Shown: positions 42,507 through 51,188 of the stretch, piece after piece | Layout of the letters: every line of letters starts with the position of its first letter | Numbering within the stretch: position 1 is the first letter of the stretch | Assembly (NCBI GenBank): GCA_046546095.1 | Contig: JBKGYK010000002.1 | Location: 1 to 64,000 of the forward strand | Source of the DNA: JAQIBY01 sp046546095 | Lineage (GTDB): Bacteria > Bacteroidota > Bacteroidia > Bacteroidales > ML635J-15 | Length of the DNA: 64,000 bases | Direction: 5' to 3' | Made by a program: the position numbers and the translations under genes | The notes under the pieces: model-generated | Told to the model about the DNA's origin: nothing | Seen by the model: only the letters and a program-made list of their open reading frames with translations | Database searches by the model: none

Positions 42507-45500
42507 TTACTCCTTGTCATTTCCGCTTTTGTCCGGGAAGTCCGGGATATCCGGAATTTGCGGTGGGTTTTCTTCGAGTTGTTTTTTAATAAGCTCAATG
42601 GCTTTATTGAGTTGTTGATCATTGCCCTGAAATTCTTTCCAGGGATCATTCCTTACCTCGATATCGGGTTCAACACCATGGCCTTCAATTATCCAGTCAC
42701 TGCCGTCAGCAGCAAAATGAGCGAACTCGGGTTTGCGCATGGTACCTCCGTCAATGAAAGGCAGAGATCCGCGGATACCCACAACGCCTCCCCAGGTACG
42801 TACACCTATGATGGTGCCAAGTTCATGCTTGCGGAACTGGTAAGGGAAAAGGTCTCCGTCCGAAGCAGAATACTGGTTCACCAGCAGTACCTTTGGTCCG
42901 ACATGCATTCCACGGGGGCGTGTGCCCGGGTTGGGAACATTTCTGCCCATGCCCATCATGGCCAGCTCCCTGCGCAGCCGCTCAATAATCATAGGTGATA
43001 CATTGCCGCCTCCGTTGCCTCTGTCATCAATGATCAGACCCTCTTTGGTGAGCTGTGGATAAAAGTGCTTGACAAATTCATTCAGCCCTTCGGTGACCAT
43101 GTTTGGAACGTGAATGTAACCTACACGACCGTCAGTGGCCTCGTTTACCGTACGTATGTTCTCCTGTACCCACTCGTAATAGTACAGCTTTGCCTCGTCT
43201 TTGCTTGTTTCGATAATCAATTCGCGTGAGCCGTCGGCTTTGGGCTTGTCGTTGACTTCAATAAAAAGTTTTTTGCCACCATCACCCAGCATTAAGCTGT
43301 AAATATTGTCTGTTTCTTTGGTGGATTTACCGTTGATGGAGATGATATAATCTCCCTGACTGACATTTTTCCCGATACCTGTAAGGGGAGCTGTATATTC
43401 GTCATGCCAGTTTTTGCCTTTCAACAGGTTGGTGATTTTGAAATAGCCGGATTTGTCTTTTTCAAATTCGGCACCAAGCAGACCGGTGTAAATTTTGTCC
43501 GGAGTTTCCCGGTCACCGCCACCTACATAGGCATGCCCAACGTTGAGTTCACCAATCAGTTCACCAATCAGGTAGGTGAGGTCATTCCTGTGATTGACAT
43601 AGGGCAACAATAAAGCATACTTGTCGTGCATAGCTTTCCAGTCCACACCATGCAATCCGGGATCGTAAAAGAAATCACGCATCTGACGCCAGGCTTCATT
43701 GTAAATCTGCTCCCATTCTTTGTGCAGGTCTACCCAGATTTTCATGTCCGACATGTCAATTTCCTGATCAAGTTTGGGTTCAGATGAAGGCAGGTCTACA
43801 ACATAATATTTGCCGGATTTGGAAATCAGCATCTTTTTGTTGTCATCTGATATTTCATAGCCCATGCCCGAGCCTAGCTCTTTGACTTCTTCTTTTTTAA
43901 AATCAAATAGTTTGAGCTCAGAATTGTGTTTTAGACGATACTGGTTGAAATACAACTTATTATCGGCAAAGTTCAGGTTCCAGTAAGAAGCGGGTTTCAC
44001 CGGAAGTACGCCCAGACGATCCTGAATCCCATCTTTATCTACATTGATGGTTTTGTCCTCATCCTTTTCTTCTTCGCTGTTGTCAGTGTCTTTGATTTCT
44101 ACCTCATCATTCTCCGGTGCCAGAGGATCCGGTGTTTCTGCTGCCAGGGTGAGATAGTATATTCTTGACATATCGCGGTAAGCATGGTTCCATTCTGTCT
44201 GGCTGTATATGGGGTTGAAATCACGATTGGATGTAAAAAACAGTAGTTTCCCGCAATCTGAAAATGCAGGATTCGATGAGTCGTACCATTCACTGGTGAC
44301 CGGAATCTGGGATTTGTCTTTCAGACTGTAGAGATAAATACGGCTCATGCGGTTCTCATCAGCGTCAGCGTATGCAATCCATTTGCTGTCCGGTGACCAT
44401 GTGTAATCACGGATTTCGTTATACCCTGAATTTGCCACTTCAGTGATTTTTCCGGCTTCCACATCGATGTAGCGCAGGCGGAGTTTTTTGTCACCCCACA
44501 TGAGTTTTTTGCTGTCCGGTGACCAGATGAGGCTGTATGGATAGGTGTCCTGATTTTCAGTCAGTTGCTTTGGTGATTTTTCACCGTCTTTGTCCTGGAG
44601 ATAAAGCTGGTATTCACCACTTTTGTCTGACCAATAAGCAATGTATTTGCCATCCGGGCTCCATACAGGTGACCTGTCATGTGCATCGTTGGATTCAGTC
44701 AGACGTGTGGTGAGACCCTGCTCTGCAGGCAATGTGAATATTTCTCCGCGCCCGCTGAGCACAACGCGTTTTCCATCCGGTGAAAGAGTAACACCGCGCA
44801 CATTATCGCTGGCATCTTTGTATGCCATGCGACTGTTCTCAAAGTCTTCGGCAATGCGTATCTTGATTTTGCTTACTTCTGCGGAGGCAATATCATATCG
44901 GTGAATTTCACCACCTTTTTCAAATACAATGGAATTGTCATCGAAGCCGGGATATTTGATGTCATAGTTTGTGAAATCTGTGAGTTTCTCGCTTTCTTCA
45001 CTTTCAAAGTCGTAGGCAAAGAGATTCATCGTGCGGTCACGATCTGAAATAAAATATACTTTATTTCCTATCCACATGGGAATGATATCCTGCGCGTCAT
45101 TTTTAAAAAGGCGTTTGGTGCTGTGGTCTTCAAAATCATGAAGCCAGATGTCATCAGCCATTCCTCCCCGGTAAAATTTCCATGTTCTGAATTCACGGAA
45201 TACCCGGTTGTATACCATTTTACTGCCGTCTTTACTGAAGGAATTCCATGAACCCCGTGGTACTGGTAACTGCTCATGCATGCTGCCGTCAACAGGAGCT
45301 TTGAAAAGCTGCCCGACAAAGGAATTGAAGGATTTCATGCGCGAGCGAAACACCACATGTTTGCCATCGGGGGTCCATCCCATGACAATATTGTTGGGTC
45401 CCATACGGTCGGCAATGTCATCGCGGTCAAGGGTGGCTGTGTAGGTGATACGTTTGGGTTTACCACCTTCTGCAGGCATGATGTATACCTCTGTATTGCC

Positions 45501-45746
45501 GTCATACTGCGCAGTAAAGGCAATTTGTGACCCGTCGGGTGAGTAGTGCGGAAACATTTCATACCCTTCGTCGCTGGTAAGCCGGCGTGCTATTCCGCCA
45601 TCAACCGTTGTGGTATAAAGATCGCCACCATAGGCGAAAACAATCTTGTCCTGATGTATGTCAGGGAATCGCAACAGTTTGGTGTTTTGACTGAATAGGG
45701 GTGTGAACATAAATCCAGCCAGTAAGATGAGTAATGTTTTTTTCAT
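42507..45746 (-). CDS. Tricorn-type S41 protease with beta-propellers and PDZ domain
   Basis: A 1,079-residue secreted protein with signal peptide MKKTLLILLAGFMFTPLFSQ. Two beta-propeller regions (about 25-330 and 330-670) are built of WD40/TolB-like repeats (SPDGKRVVL, SPDGKYIAYW, SPDSKKLMWG, SPDSKWIAY). A helical core domain (about 690-770, with GHAYV carrying the catalytic His) and a PDZ domain (about 770-860) follow. The S41 catalytic core holds the nucleophile Ser962 in NQYSASDGDLFPY and the late IIEGHGVEPDI segment. It degrades peptides in the periplasm or at the surface (known for the family). Confidence 0.93.
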   Translation of the reverse strand: MKKTLLILLAGFMFTPLFSQNTKLLRFPDIHQDKIVFAYGGDLYTTTVDGGIARRLTSDEGYEMFPHYSPDGSQIAFTAQYDGNTEVYIMPAEGGKPKRITYTATLDRDDIADRMGPNNIVMGWTPDGKHVVFRSRMKSFNSFVGQLFKAPVDGSMHEQLPVPRGSWNSFSKDGSKMVYNRVFREFRTWKFYRGGMADDIWLHDFEDHSTKRLFKNDAQDIIPMWIGNKVYFISDRDRTMNLFAYDFESEESEKLTDFTNYDIKYPGFDDNSIVFEKGGEIHRYDIASAEVSKIKIRIAEDFENSRMAYKDASDNVRGVTLSPDGKRVVLSGRGEIFTLPAEQGLTTRLTESNDAHDRSPVWSPDGKYIAYWSDKSGEYQLYLQDKDGEKSPKQLTENQDTYPYSLIWSPDSKKLMWGDKKLRLRYIDVEAGKITEVANSGYNEIRDYTWSPDSKWIAYADADENRMSRIYLYSLKDKSQIPVTSEWYDSSNPAFSDCGKLLFFTSNRDFNPIYSQTEWNHAYRDMSRIYYLTLAAETPDPLAPENDEVEIKDTDNSEEEKDEDKTINVDKDGIQDRLGVLPVKPASYWNLNFADNKLYFNQYRLKHNSELKLFDFKKEEVKELGSGMGYEISDDNKKMLISKSGKYYVVDLPSSEPKLDQEIDMSDMKIWVDLHKEWEQIYNEAWRQMRDFFYDPGLHGVDWKAMHDKYALLLPYVNHRNDLTYLIGELIGELNVGHAYVGGGDRETPDKIYTGLLGAEFEKDKSGYFKITNLLKGKNWHDEYTAPLTGIGKNVSQGDYIISINGKSTKETDNIYSLMLGDGGKKLFIEVNDKPKADGSRELIIETSKDEAKLYYYEWVQENIRTVNEATDGRVGYIHVPNMVTEGLNEFVKHFYPQLTKEGLIIDDRGNGGGNVSPMIIERLRRELAMMGMGRNVPNPGTRPRGMHVGPKVLLVNQYSASDGDLFPYQFRKHELGTIIGVRTWGGVVGIRGSLPFIDGGTMRKPEFAHFAADGSDWIIEGHGVEPDIEVRNDPWKEFQGNDQQLNKAIELIKKQLEENPPQIPDIPDFPDKSGNDKE

Positions 45747-46198
45747 AATAAAATGAATTTATAGGTTTATATGTCTTTCTTTTTTTCTATCTATGAAAAT
45801 AGTTGTTTTTATTTAGATGGACAAGGGGTTTAACATAACTCTAACTTGCAATGCAATAATAGTAACAATGAACTAAGCTTTTCTGTTCTGCTATGCATGG
45901 ATATTATCGAAGTATCTTTCCTGCAAATTTCAGATAAAATGAAAAGATGTCTTTATTGCTGTATCTTGCCGGATATAGCCTGACATGCAAGCACAGGACG
46001 CTGTTCGGGGGTTTGCAGGCAGAATCAGGAACCGGTGGACATAGGCCACAAGCAGGTATCAGCGATATTGTTTAATCCTGGTTTTTTCTGCCATTTACCG
46101 GAATTATTCCCCCGTTCACCGATTCATCATTGAAAAGCCTGATACCGGAGCGTATGTTTGTCTCAGATTCAATAATTTGTTTAATTTTAAATTTTGCA
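45747..46198. other. Noncoding gap between divergent genes
   Basis: About 450 bases. The part next to the protease gene is AT-rich; 45960-46080 is richer in G+C and has no protein-like frame. The stretch just before 46199 contains TTAAATTTTGCAATG, close to a -7 box set against the start codon. No RNA family or strong hairpin was recognised. Confidence 0.35.
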
Positions 46199-46987
46199 AT
46201 GATGAAAACAGAAAACAAGATGGAAGAAAGAAAATTCGGACACGATGGTAGAAAACATGAACATCATAAAGGTGAGATGAATATTGCCAAACGTGTGTTT
46301 ATCGGCCTTGTGCTTGTAGGTGCAGGCCTGGTTTGGCTAGGGGCCAACCTGGGGTATATTGATTCGATAATCAGGGAATATGTAATTTCCTGGCAGTCAT
46401 TGCTGATCGCCATTGGAATCATGGGTTTGCTGGGGCGAAAAAGCAATTTGTGGTTTAGCGTGGCCTTGATATTTACCGGTGGCCTGTTTCTTTTTGCTAA
46501 ATACAATGAGTTGCCTGTGGATGCAAATCTTGTGTTCTGGCCGATAATACTAATTCTTGTCGGTCTGGCATTTCTTACCAAAATAGGGAATATACAGAAG
46601 TTGCGTAAGGAAATGATCAGGAATGCTGTAGATGGAGATGTACTGGTTGACACCAACATTTTCGGGGGCAACAAATTCAATGTAACCAGTCAGAATTTTC
46701 GTGGCGGGCAGATTACCTGTGTTTTTGGCGGATCGGAAATCGACCTTACCAATGCAGAGCTGGCGGAAGGAGATCAGAAGCTTGAAATAAGCTGTATTTT
46801 TGGTGGCACCAAGCTCATTGTACCTGCCGACTGGGATGTGGTTGTCGATGTTACCGGCATTCTTGGTGGCGTAACAGACCGACGGCATATTATGACGGAC
46901 AAGTATGTGGATTATTCACGGCGCCTGCATCTTACCGGTGCATGTGTATTTGGAGGTGGCGAAATCATTTCTGTAGTCAGAAAATAA
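46199..46987 (+). CDS. LiaF-like membrane protein (cell-wall stress response type)
   Basis: A 262-residue protein. A His-rich charged N-terminus (GHDGRKHEHHKGE) is followed by four short membrane segments (about 35-120, DUF5668-like) and a C-terminal right-handed beta-helix-like domain (NIFGGNKFNV, CVFGGSEIDL, CIFGGTKLIV, GILGGV, CVFGGGEII). The repeated FGG turns are the signature of the LiaF C-terminal family. In Firmicutes LiaF restrains the LiaS sensor (known). Here it directly precedes a LytS-like kinase and LytTR regulator (8-base gap), suggesting a similar sensor-modulator role (inference). I chose the ATG at 46199; the next codon is also ATG. Confidence 0.85.
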   Translation: MMKTENKMEERKFGHDGRKHEHHKGEMNIAKRVFIGLVLVGAGLVWLGANLGYIDSIIREYVISWQSLLIAIGIMGLLGRKSNLWFSVALIFTGGLFLFAKYNELPVDANLVFWPIILILVGLAFLTKIGNIQKLRKEMIRNAVDGDVLVDTNIFGGNKFNVTSQNFRGGQITCVFGGSEIDLTNAELAEGDQKLEISCIFGGTKLIVPADWDVVVDVTGILGGVTDRRHIMTDKYVDYSRRLHLTGACVFGGGEIISVVRK

Positions 46988-46995
46988 GAAAAATT

Positions 46996-48039
46996 ATGCT
47001 GCATCCTCTGTTTCAGCGATCAAAGCATGTACTTTATTATTTTGCTACCTGGATAATACCGGCAGCCATACATTTCCTGTCGATGCACAATTTATTGCAG
47101 GTGCCGGCAGGAAATGCCCTCTTGGATACCGGCATAAGTATCGTTCTTTATGCGGTAATGGGCTTGAGCCTGTGGTATCTTACATACGGCATTGTTCCGG
47201 GTAAGCAGCACTTTGTGAGTTTTCTGGGAAAACATTTTTTTGGTATGATGGTGTTTATCTTTGTATGGCTGATGCTTAGCGAGTTGATTTATTACCTGTT
47301 TACCGGCAGCAGGATACAGGAAATGACTGAAGGTATCCGGCTTTATAAGGTTCTGGAAGGCAGTTTGTTTTACTTTATCCTGATTACCATGTATTATGTG
47401 ATGAGCTATCATCAGGATATGAAGGAGCGGGAGATCAGGCAGGTGAACCTGGCCCGAAATCTGCGTGAAGCTGAACTAAAAGTTCTGAAAAGTCAGATCA
47501 ATCCGCATTTTTTATTCAATAGCCTGAATTCAGTGGCATCGCTTAGCGTTACAGCACCTGAACGTGCCAGAAGCATGATTGTACGCTTGTCTGATTATAT
47601 GCGCTATTCCCTGAAAACAAGTCCGGATGATATGACAGAGTTGGAAAATGAAATAGAAAACTGCCGGCGTTATCTGGAAATTGAGCAGGCCAGATTTGGA
47701 GAAAAACTTCGCTTCGGTTTTGATGTTCCTCCAAAGTGCAAAAGCATAAAAATTCCCGTACTTTGCCTGCAGCCTTTGTATGAAAATGCAGTTAAGCATG
47801 GTGTGTACGAAAGCGATGATCTTGTTGAGATAGAGACAGCCATTGATTGCAGCGAACAATTTCTGCATATCAGGATTGCAAATGATTATGACCCGGAAGC
47901 TCCGGTCAGAAAAGGAGAGGGCATCGGCATCAGTAGTGTTCGTAAGAGACTGAATTTGTTGTATGATGCCGGCGGATTACTTAAAACAAACAAAGCTGAT
48001 GGTGTATTTATTGTTGATTTGTACATTCCAAAATCCTAA
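46996..48039 (+). CDS. LytS-type histidine kinase
   Basis: A 347-residue kinase with four membrane segments in the first 135 residues and no extracytoplasmic domain. A His_kinase (PF06580) domain has its phosphoacceptor His171 in QINPHFLFNSLNS, and an HATPase domain has NAVKHG and GEGIGISSVRKRL. I chose the ATG at 46996 (MLHPLFQRSKH), 8 bases after the LiaF-like stop. It feeds the LytTR regulator encoded three bases downstream. Likely signal: envelope stress (inference from LiaF-like partner). Confidence 0.92.
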   Translation: MLHPLFQRSKHVLYYFATWIIPAAIHFLSMHNLLQVPAGNALLDTGISIVLYAVMGLSLWYLTYGIVPGKQHFVSFLGKHFFGMMVFIFVWLMLSELIYYLFTGSRIQEMTEGIRLYKVLEGSLFYFILITMYYVMSYHQDMKEREIRQVNLARNLREAELKVLKSQINPHFLFNSLNSVASLSVTAPERARSMIVRLSDYMRYSLKTSPDDMTELENEIENCRRYLEIEQARFGEKLRFGFDVPPKCKSIKIPVLCLQPLYENAVKHGVYESDDLVEIETAIDCSEQFLHIRIANDYDPEAPVRKGEGIGISSVRKRLNLLYDAGGLLKTNKADGVFIVDLYIPKS

Positions 48040-48042
48040 GAC

Positions 48043-48768
48043 ATGAAAGTATTGATTGTTGATGATGAAAAACCAGCCCGTGATTTGCTGAAGCTATATT
48101 TGTCTGCAATGAAGGATGTTGAAATTGGCGGAGAGGCAGCCAACGGATTTGAAGCCATGAAAGCCATTGCAGATATTCAGCCGGATCTTGTTTTCCTGGA
48201 TATACAAATGCCGAAACTCACCGGTTTTGAAATGCTGGAACTTTTGGATAATCCTCCAGCAGTGATTTTTACCACAGCATATGACGAGTATGCATTGAAA
48301 GCTTTCGAAATCAATGCTGTGGACTATCTGATGAAGCCTTTTGACCAGGAGCGTTTGACGGAAGCCGTAGAAAAATTCAGAGAACGTAAATTGACTTCTG
48401 ACGCCCTGAGCCGCTTGAAAAGATATCACGATGAGCATAAGGACCAACTGGACAGGATTGTTGTAAAAAAGGGCAGGGCCGTGCGGATTTTGCAGGTCAG
48501 TGAGGTCATTTTCCTGACCGCCGAAGATGATTATGTGATGATTTACACCGAACATGACAGATATCTGAAATCAAAGACTATGAAGTATTTTGAGCAACAT
48601 CTGCCTCCGCATTTTATCCGGATTCACAGGAGCTACATTGTTAATTTGCATGCAATTGAGACAATTGAACCATACAAAAAAGATGTACTCAGTTTGAAAA
48701 TGAGTAATGGAATGCACCTGCATACCAGCAAAAGTGGTGCATCAAGACTACGTAACATGCTAAAGTAG
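48043..48768 (+). CDS. LytTR-family response regulator
   Basis: A 241-residue regulator with an N-terminal receiver (Asp7/Asp8, phosphoacceptor Asp53 in FLDIQMPKL, Thr in FTTAYDEYALKAF, Lys in LMKPF) and a C-terminal LytTR DNA-binding domain (about 140-240; IVVKKGRAVRILQVSEVIFLTAEDDYV, FIRIHRSYIVNLHAI). It is the partner of the LytS-type kinase just upstream, forming a LiaF-LytS-LytTR three-gene unit. Confidence 0.95.
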   Translation: MKVLIVDDEKPARDLLKLYLSAMKDVEIGGEAANGFEAMKAIADIQPDLVFLDIQMPKLTGFEMLELLDNPPAVIFTTAYDEYALKAFEINAVDYLMKPFDQERLTEAVEKFRERKLTSDALSRLKRYHDEHKDQLDRIVVKKGRAVRILQVSEVIFLTAEDDYVMIYTEHDRYLKSKTMKYFEQHLPPHFIRIHRSYIVNLHAIETIEPYKKDVLSLKMSNGMHLHTSKSGASRLRNMLK

Positions 48769-48930
48769 TTGCCGGAAATAAACTAAAAAATCGGTAAAGA
48801 GTAAGGAATATTGCCATAGTATTTGAAAATAACGAAACTTTTATCGGTAAAAATCGTAAAAGTATAAGATTTGGAAAAATCAGTAAATATACCTGCATCA
48901 ATGCTTTAGGAAATGCTTATCTTGCAAAAG

Positions 48931-49521
48931 ATGAAACTGGACATGGATATATTTCAAATTACCGGAACACAATTGAAGCCGGAAAAAGGGAGAATGCTCA
49001 TTGCAGAACCTATTCTACCGGATCTGATTTTCAGTCGCTCAGTTATTTTGCTTGTTGATGATACCAAAAATAAGCATGCCGGTCTGATACTCAATAAACC
49101 TGCAGGAATAAAAATCGGGCAGGTATTGTCTGAGTTTGAACATCTTGATTTTGATGTTTTCCTTGGTGGACCTGTTGATACAGACAAGCTTTTTTATTTG
49201 CATACCTATGGTGACCTGATTAAGGATGCCGTGCAGGTTACTGATAAGCTATGGTGGGGTGGTGACTTTTCCTCCATTAAGGAAATGCTGCACGCCGGGG
49301 TAATTTCATCCGATAAAATTGTATTTTACCTGGGTTACTCGGGCTGGACCGAAGGACAGTTAAGTGGCGAGCTTGATGAAGGGGCCTGGCTTGTAGCCAA
49401 AGACATACCTGAAGACTTTGTGTTTTCTGAGAACCATTCAAAATGGAGCCGTTCACTTGGATTTGTGGATGAACGCTATCAGATATGGCGCAATTTTCCC
49501 GAAGATCCTGAGTTGAACTAA
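48931..49521 (+). CDS. YqgE/AlgH family protein
   Basis: A 196-residue protein of the UPF0301/YqgE-AlgH family: GRMLIAEPILPDLIFSRSVILLVD, GLILNKPAG, VFLGGPVDTDKLFYLHT, FYLGYSGWTEGQLSGEL and SLGFVDERYQIW are all present. The family's biochemical role is not established (AlgH affects alginate regulation in Pseudomonas). The start is placed at 48931; a further ATG at 48943 (MDIFQITG) is the alternative. A -7-like TATCTTGC sits a few bases before it. Confidence 0.88.
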   Translation: MKLDMDIFQITGTQLKPEKGRMLIAEPILPDLIFSRSVILLVDDTKNKHAGLILNKPAGIKIGQVLSEFEHLDFDVFLGGPVDTDKLFYLHTYGDLIKDAVQVTDKLWWGGDFSSIKEMLHAGVISSDKIVFYLGYSGWTEGQLSGELDEGAWLVAKDIPEDFVFSENHSKWSRSLGFVDERYQIWRNFPEDPELN

Positions 49522-49573
49522 TCAGTGTATTTCTAAAACCTTGATTTTATAATCTGTGTGGGGTTGCTGTCAT

Positions 49574-49597
49574 AACCACGGGTTGAAACCTGTGGTT
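49574..49597. repeat. REP-like hairpin 1
   Basis: A 24-base near-perfect palindrome: AACCACGGGTT pairs with AACCTGTGGTT (one G-U) with a minimal loop. It has no T-run. It resembles the short imperfect palindromes called REP elements. Confidence 0.6.
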
Positions 49598-49708
49598 TTA
49601 CGCCAGCCGACGGATCAGATGGTGGAGATCGGTCAGCTCACTGCAGCGACTGCGTCAGTAGCTCTAGCTTAGCGATAAGCCCGGAGCTGGTGCTGCTGCT
49701 AAGGTCGT

Positions 49709-49741
49709 ACTCATCCCCCGACTTTGAGTCGGGGGATGAGT
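49709..49741. repeat. REP-like hairpin 2, 15-bp perfect stem
   Basis: ACTCATCCCCCGACT (49709-49723) and AGTCGGGGGATGAGT (49727-49741) form an uninterrupted 15-bp stem with a TTG loop. It is GC-rich and not followed by T residues. It lies 112 bases from hairpin 1 in the same gap and 45 bases before the next start codon. Confidence 0.7.
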
Positions 49742-49774
49742 GTGTAGGAGGATGAGGTACAGGCAGAAATTGAT

Positions 49775-49782
49775 TACCTTTG
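49775..49782 (+). promoter_or_regulatory. -7 element abutting the S1-domain gene
   Basis: TACCTTTG is an exact TAnnTTTG, only four bases before the ATG at 49787, so the transcript would be nearly leaderless if this start is right. No matching -33 element is clear. Confidence 0.5.
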
Positions 49783-49786
49783 TTGC

Positions 49787-50617
49787 ATGAAAATTGGCAA
49801 AACAAATTACCTGGAAGCAAAAGAAAAATCAGAACACGGCTTTTATCTTACCGATGAAAGCGGAGAAGAAGTCTTGCTGCCCACCGCTTATTGTCCGGAT
49901 TCCCTGAGGCCGGGAGATCAGATTGAGGTGTTTGTGTATAAAGATTCCTCTGACCGTCCGGTTGCAGTCACCGGCAAGCCACTGGCTGAGGCAGGGGAAT
50001 TTGCCTGGATGAAGGTAACAGATGTTAACCGCTTTGGTGCATTTGTTGACTGGGGCTTACCTAAAGAATTGCTGGTGCCTTTTGCCGAACAAAATGAGAA
50101 GTTGTCTGAAGGCAGAGATTGTCTGATATACGTATTGCGGGATGAAAAAACCAATCGCATGATCGGCTCAGCCAAAATAAACCGCTATCTGCAGTTTGAG
50201 GATGTTGATCTTAAAGCGGGAGAGGAAGTTCAGATATTGCTGCACAAAACCGGTGATAAAGGCATCAGTGCAGTAGTTAACGGCAAATACAGTGGTCTGG
50301 TATTTCATTCCGATATCCATAGAAATGTGCATCCCGGAGATAAGTTACAGGCATGGGTAAAACAAGTCCGGCCTGACGGAAAAATTGATCTCAGTCTGGA
50401 ACCTCTGGGTTATGAAAGCAGTGTGGAAACCCATTTGCAAAACCTGCTGGAAGCACTTGAAGCAGGACAGGGATATCTTCCGCTCAATGACAAATCGTCC
50501 CCGGCTGAAATCAGCCAAAACCTGGGCATGAGCAAAAAAGCATTTAAAAAAGCTGTCGGCAAATTGCTCAGAGACAGGAGGATTGTTATGGAAGCAGATG
50601 GCATCAGATTGCTTTGA
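49787..50617 (+). CDS. CvfB/YitL-like S1 RNA-binding protein
   Basis: A 276-residue protein with three S1-type OB segments (about 1-65, 68-135 with WMKVTDVNRFGAFVDWGLPKELLVPFAEQ, and 140-205) and a C-terminal winged-helix domain (about 220-276, EISQNLGMSKKAFKKAVGKLLRDRRIV). This is the CvfB (virulence regulator) layout known from Staphylococcus and Streptococcus structures. It is presumed to bind RNA. It is monocistronic and follows the hairpin-rich gap. Confidence 0.9.
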   Translation: MKIGKTNYLEAKEKSEHGFYLTDESGEEVLLPTAYCPDSLRPGDQIEVFVYKDSSDRPVAVTGKPLAEAGEFAWMKVTDVNRFGAFVDWGLPKELLVPFAEQNEKLSEGRDCLIYVLRDEKTNRMIGSAKINRYLQFEDVDLKAGEEVQILLHKTGDKGISAVVNGKYSGLVFHSDIHRNVHPGDKLQAWVKQVRPDGKIDLSLEPLGYESSVETHLQNLLEALEAGQGYLPLNDKSSPAEISQNLGMSKKAFKKAVGKLLRDRRIVMEADGIRLL

Positions 50618-50725
50618 TGCCGACAAATACCGTTTTCCTGCTTTATTTTTAGAAAGCATCAGTTGTTTTCCTACCATCCTTTCCTTCATTTTGCTTGTTT
50701 GGTTTCATTGACATAACGGACAAAA

Positions 50726-50753
50726 AAAGCCGATCCCTTCAGGAACCGGCTTT
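50726..50753 (-). terminator. Terminator of the lipoprotein gene at 50774-51118
   Basis: AAAGCCG (50726-50732) with CGGCTTT (50747-50753), plus an inner CCT/AGG. On the minus strand the hairpin is followed by a run of seven T. It also lies at the end of the convergent S1 gene but with a poor plus-strand T-run. Confidence 0.75.
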
Positions 50754-50773
50754 CAATGTTTTTCGACTGTTTC

Positions 50774-51118
50774 TTACTCAGCCGGCGTTTCTTTGATGTT
50801 GACGACTTTTCCATCTTTCCAGCAAATCATGACATCGCTGTCTATCATGCCATGTTTTACATTCATGGTGTACGTGGTTTTGCCATCTTCTTCTTTGACG
50901 GATTTCACCGTGGGATCTTCAAGTGTGTAGAGGTCAAGAGGCATTTCATCTGCTTCATAATCATAAGCTTCTGCTGCATCCATGATCGAATTGGTGTTTT
51001 CAATCTTTGTCATGAATCCCTGCATTTCTTCAGATACTTCTACATCATTTCCACCACCGCAGGCGGTAAAACCCAGTGCAAATACTACGGCAATAAAAGC
51101 TGTCAGTAAATTTCTCAT
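50774..51118 (-). CDS. Small lipoprotein of unknown function
   Basis: A 114-residue lipoprotein: a signal sequence ending in lipobox GFTAC (Cys20), a GGG linker, a short helical acidic segment and a beta-rich C-terminal part (SVKEEDGKTTYTMNVKHGMIDSDVMICWKDGKVV). The C-terminal strands look like a small periplasmic domain, but I do not recognise the family. It has its own terminator and lies downstream of the pseudouridine synthase gene on the same strand. Confidence 0.65.
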   Translation of the reverse strand: MRNLLTAFIAVVFALGFTACGGGNDVEVSEEMQGFMTKIENTNSIMDAAEAYDYEADEMPLDLYTLEDPTVKSVKEEDGKTTYTMNVKHGMIDSDVMICWKDGKVVNIKETPAE

Positions 51119-51188
51119 AATATGATTTGTTTTGGTTTATATGCCTGACAATGTAAGAAAAAATAATCAGACTTTTGTGTGATCTTAA

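Noticed and set aside
43054..43062. Exact DnaA box TGTGGATAA
   Set aside because: It is isolated inside the coding sequence of the tricorn-type protease, with no cluster or AT-rich region. Chance occurrence is likely.
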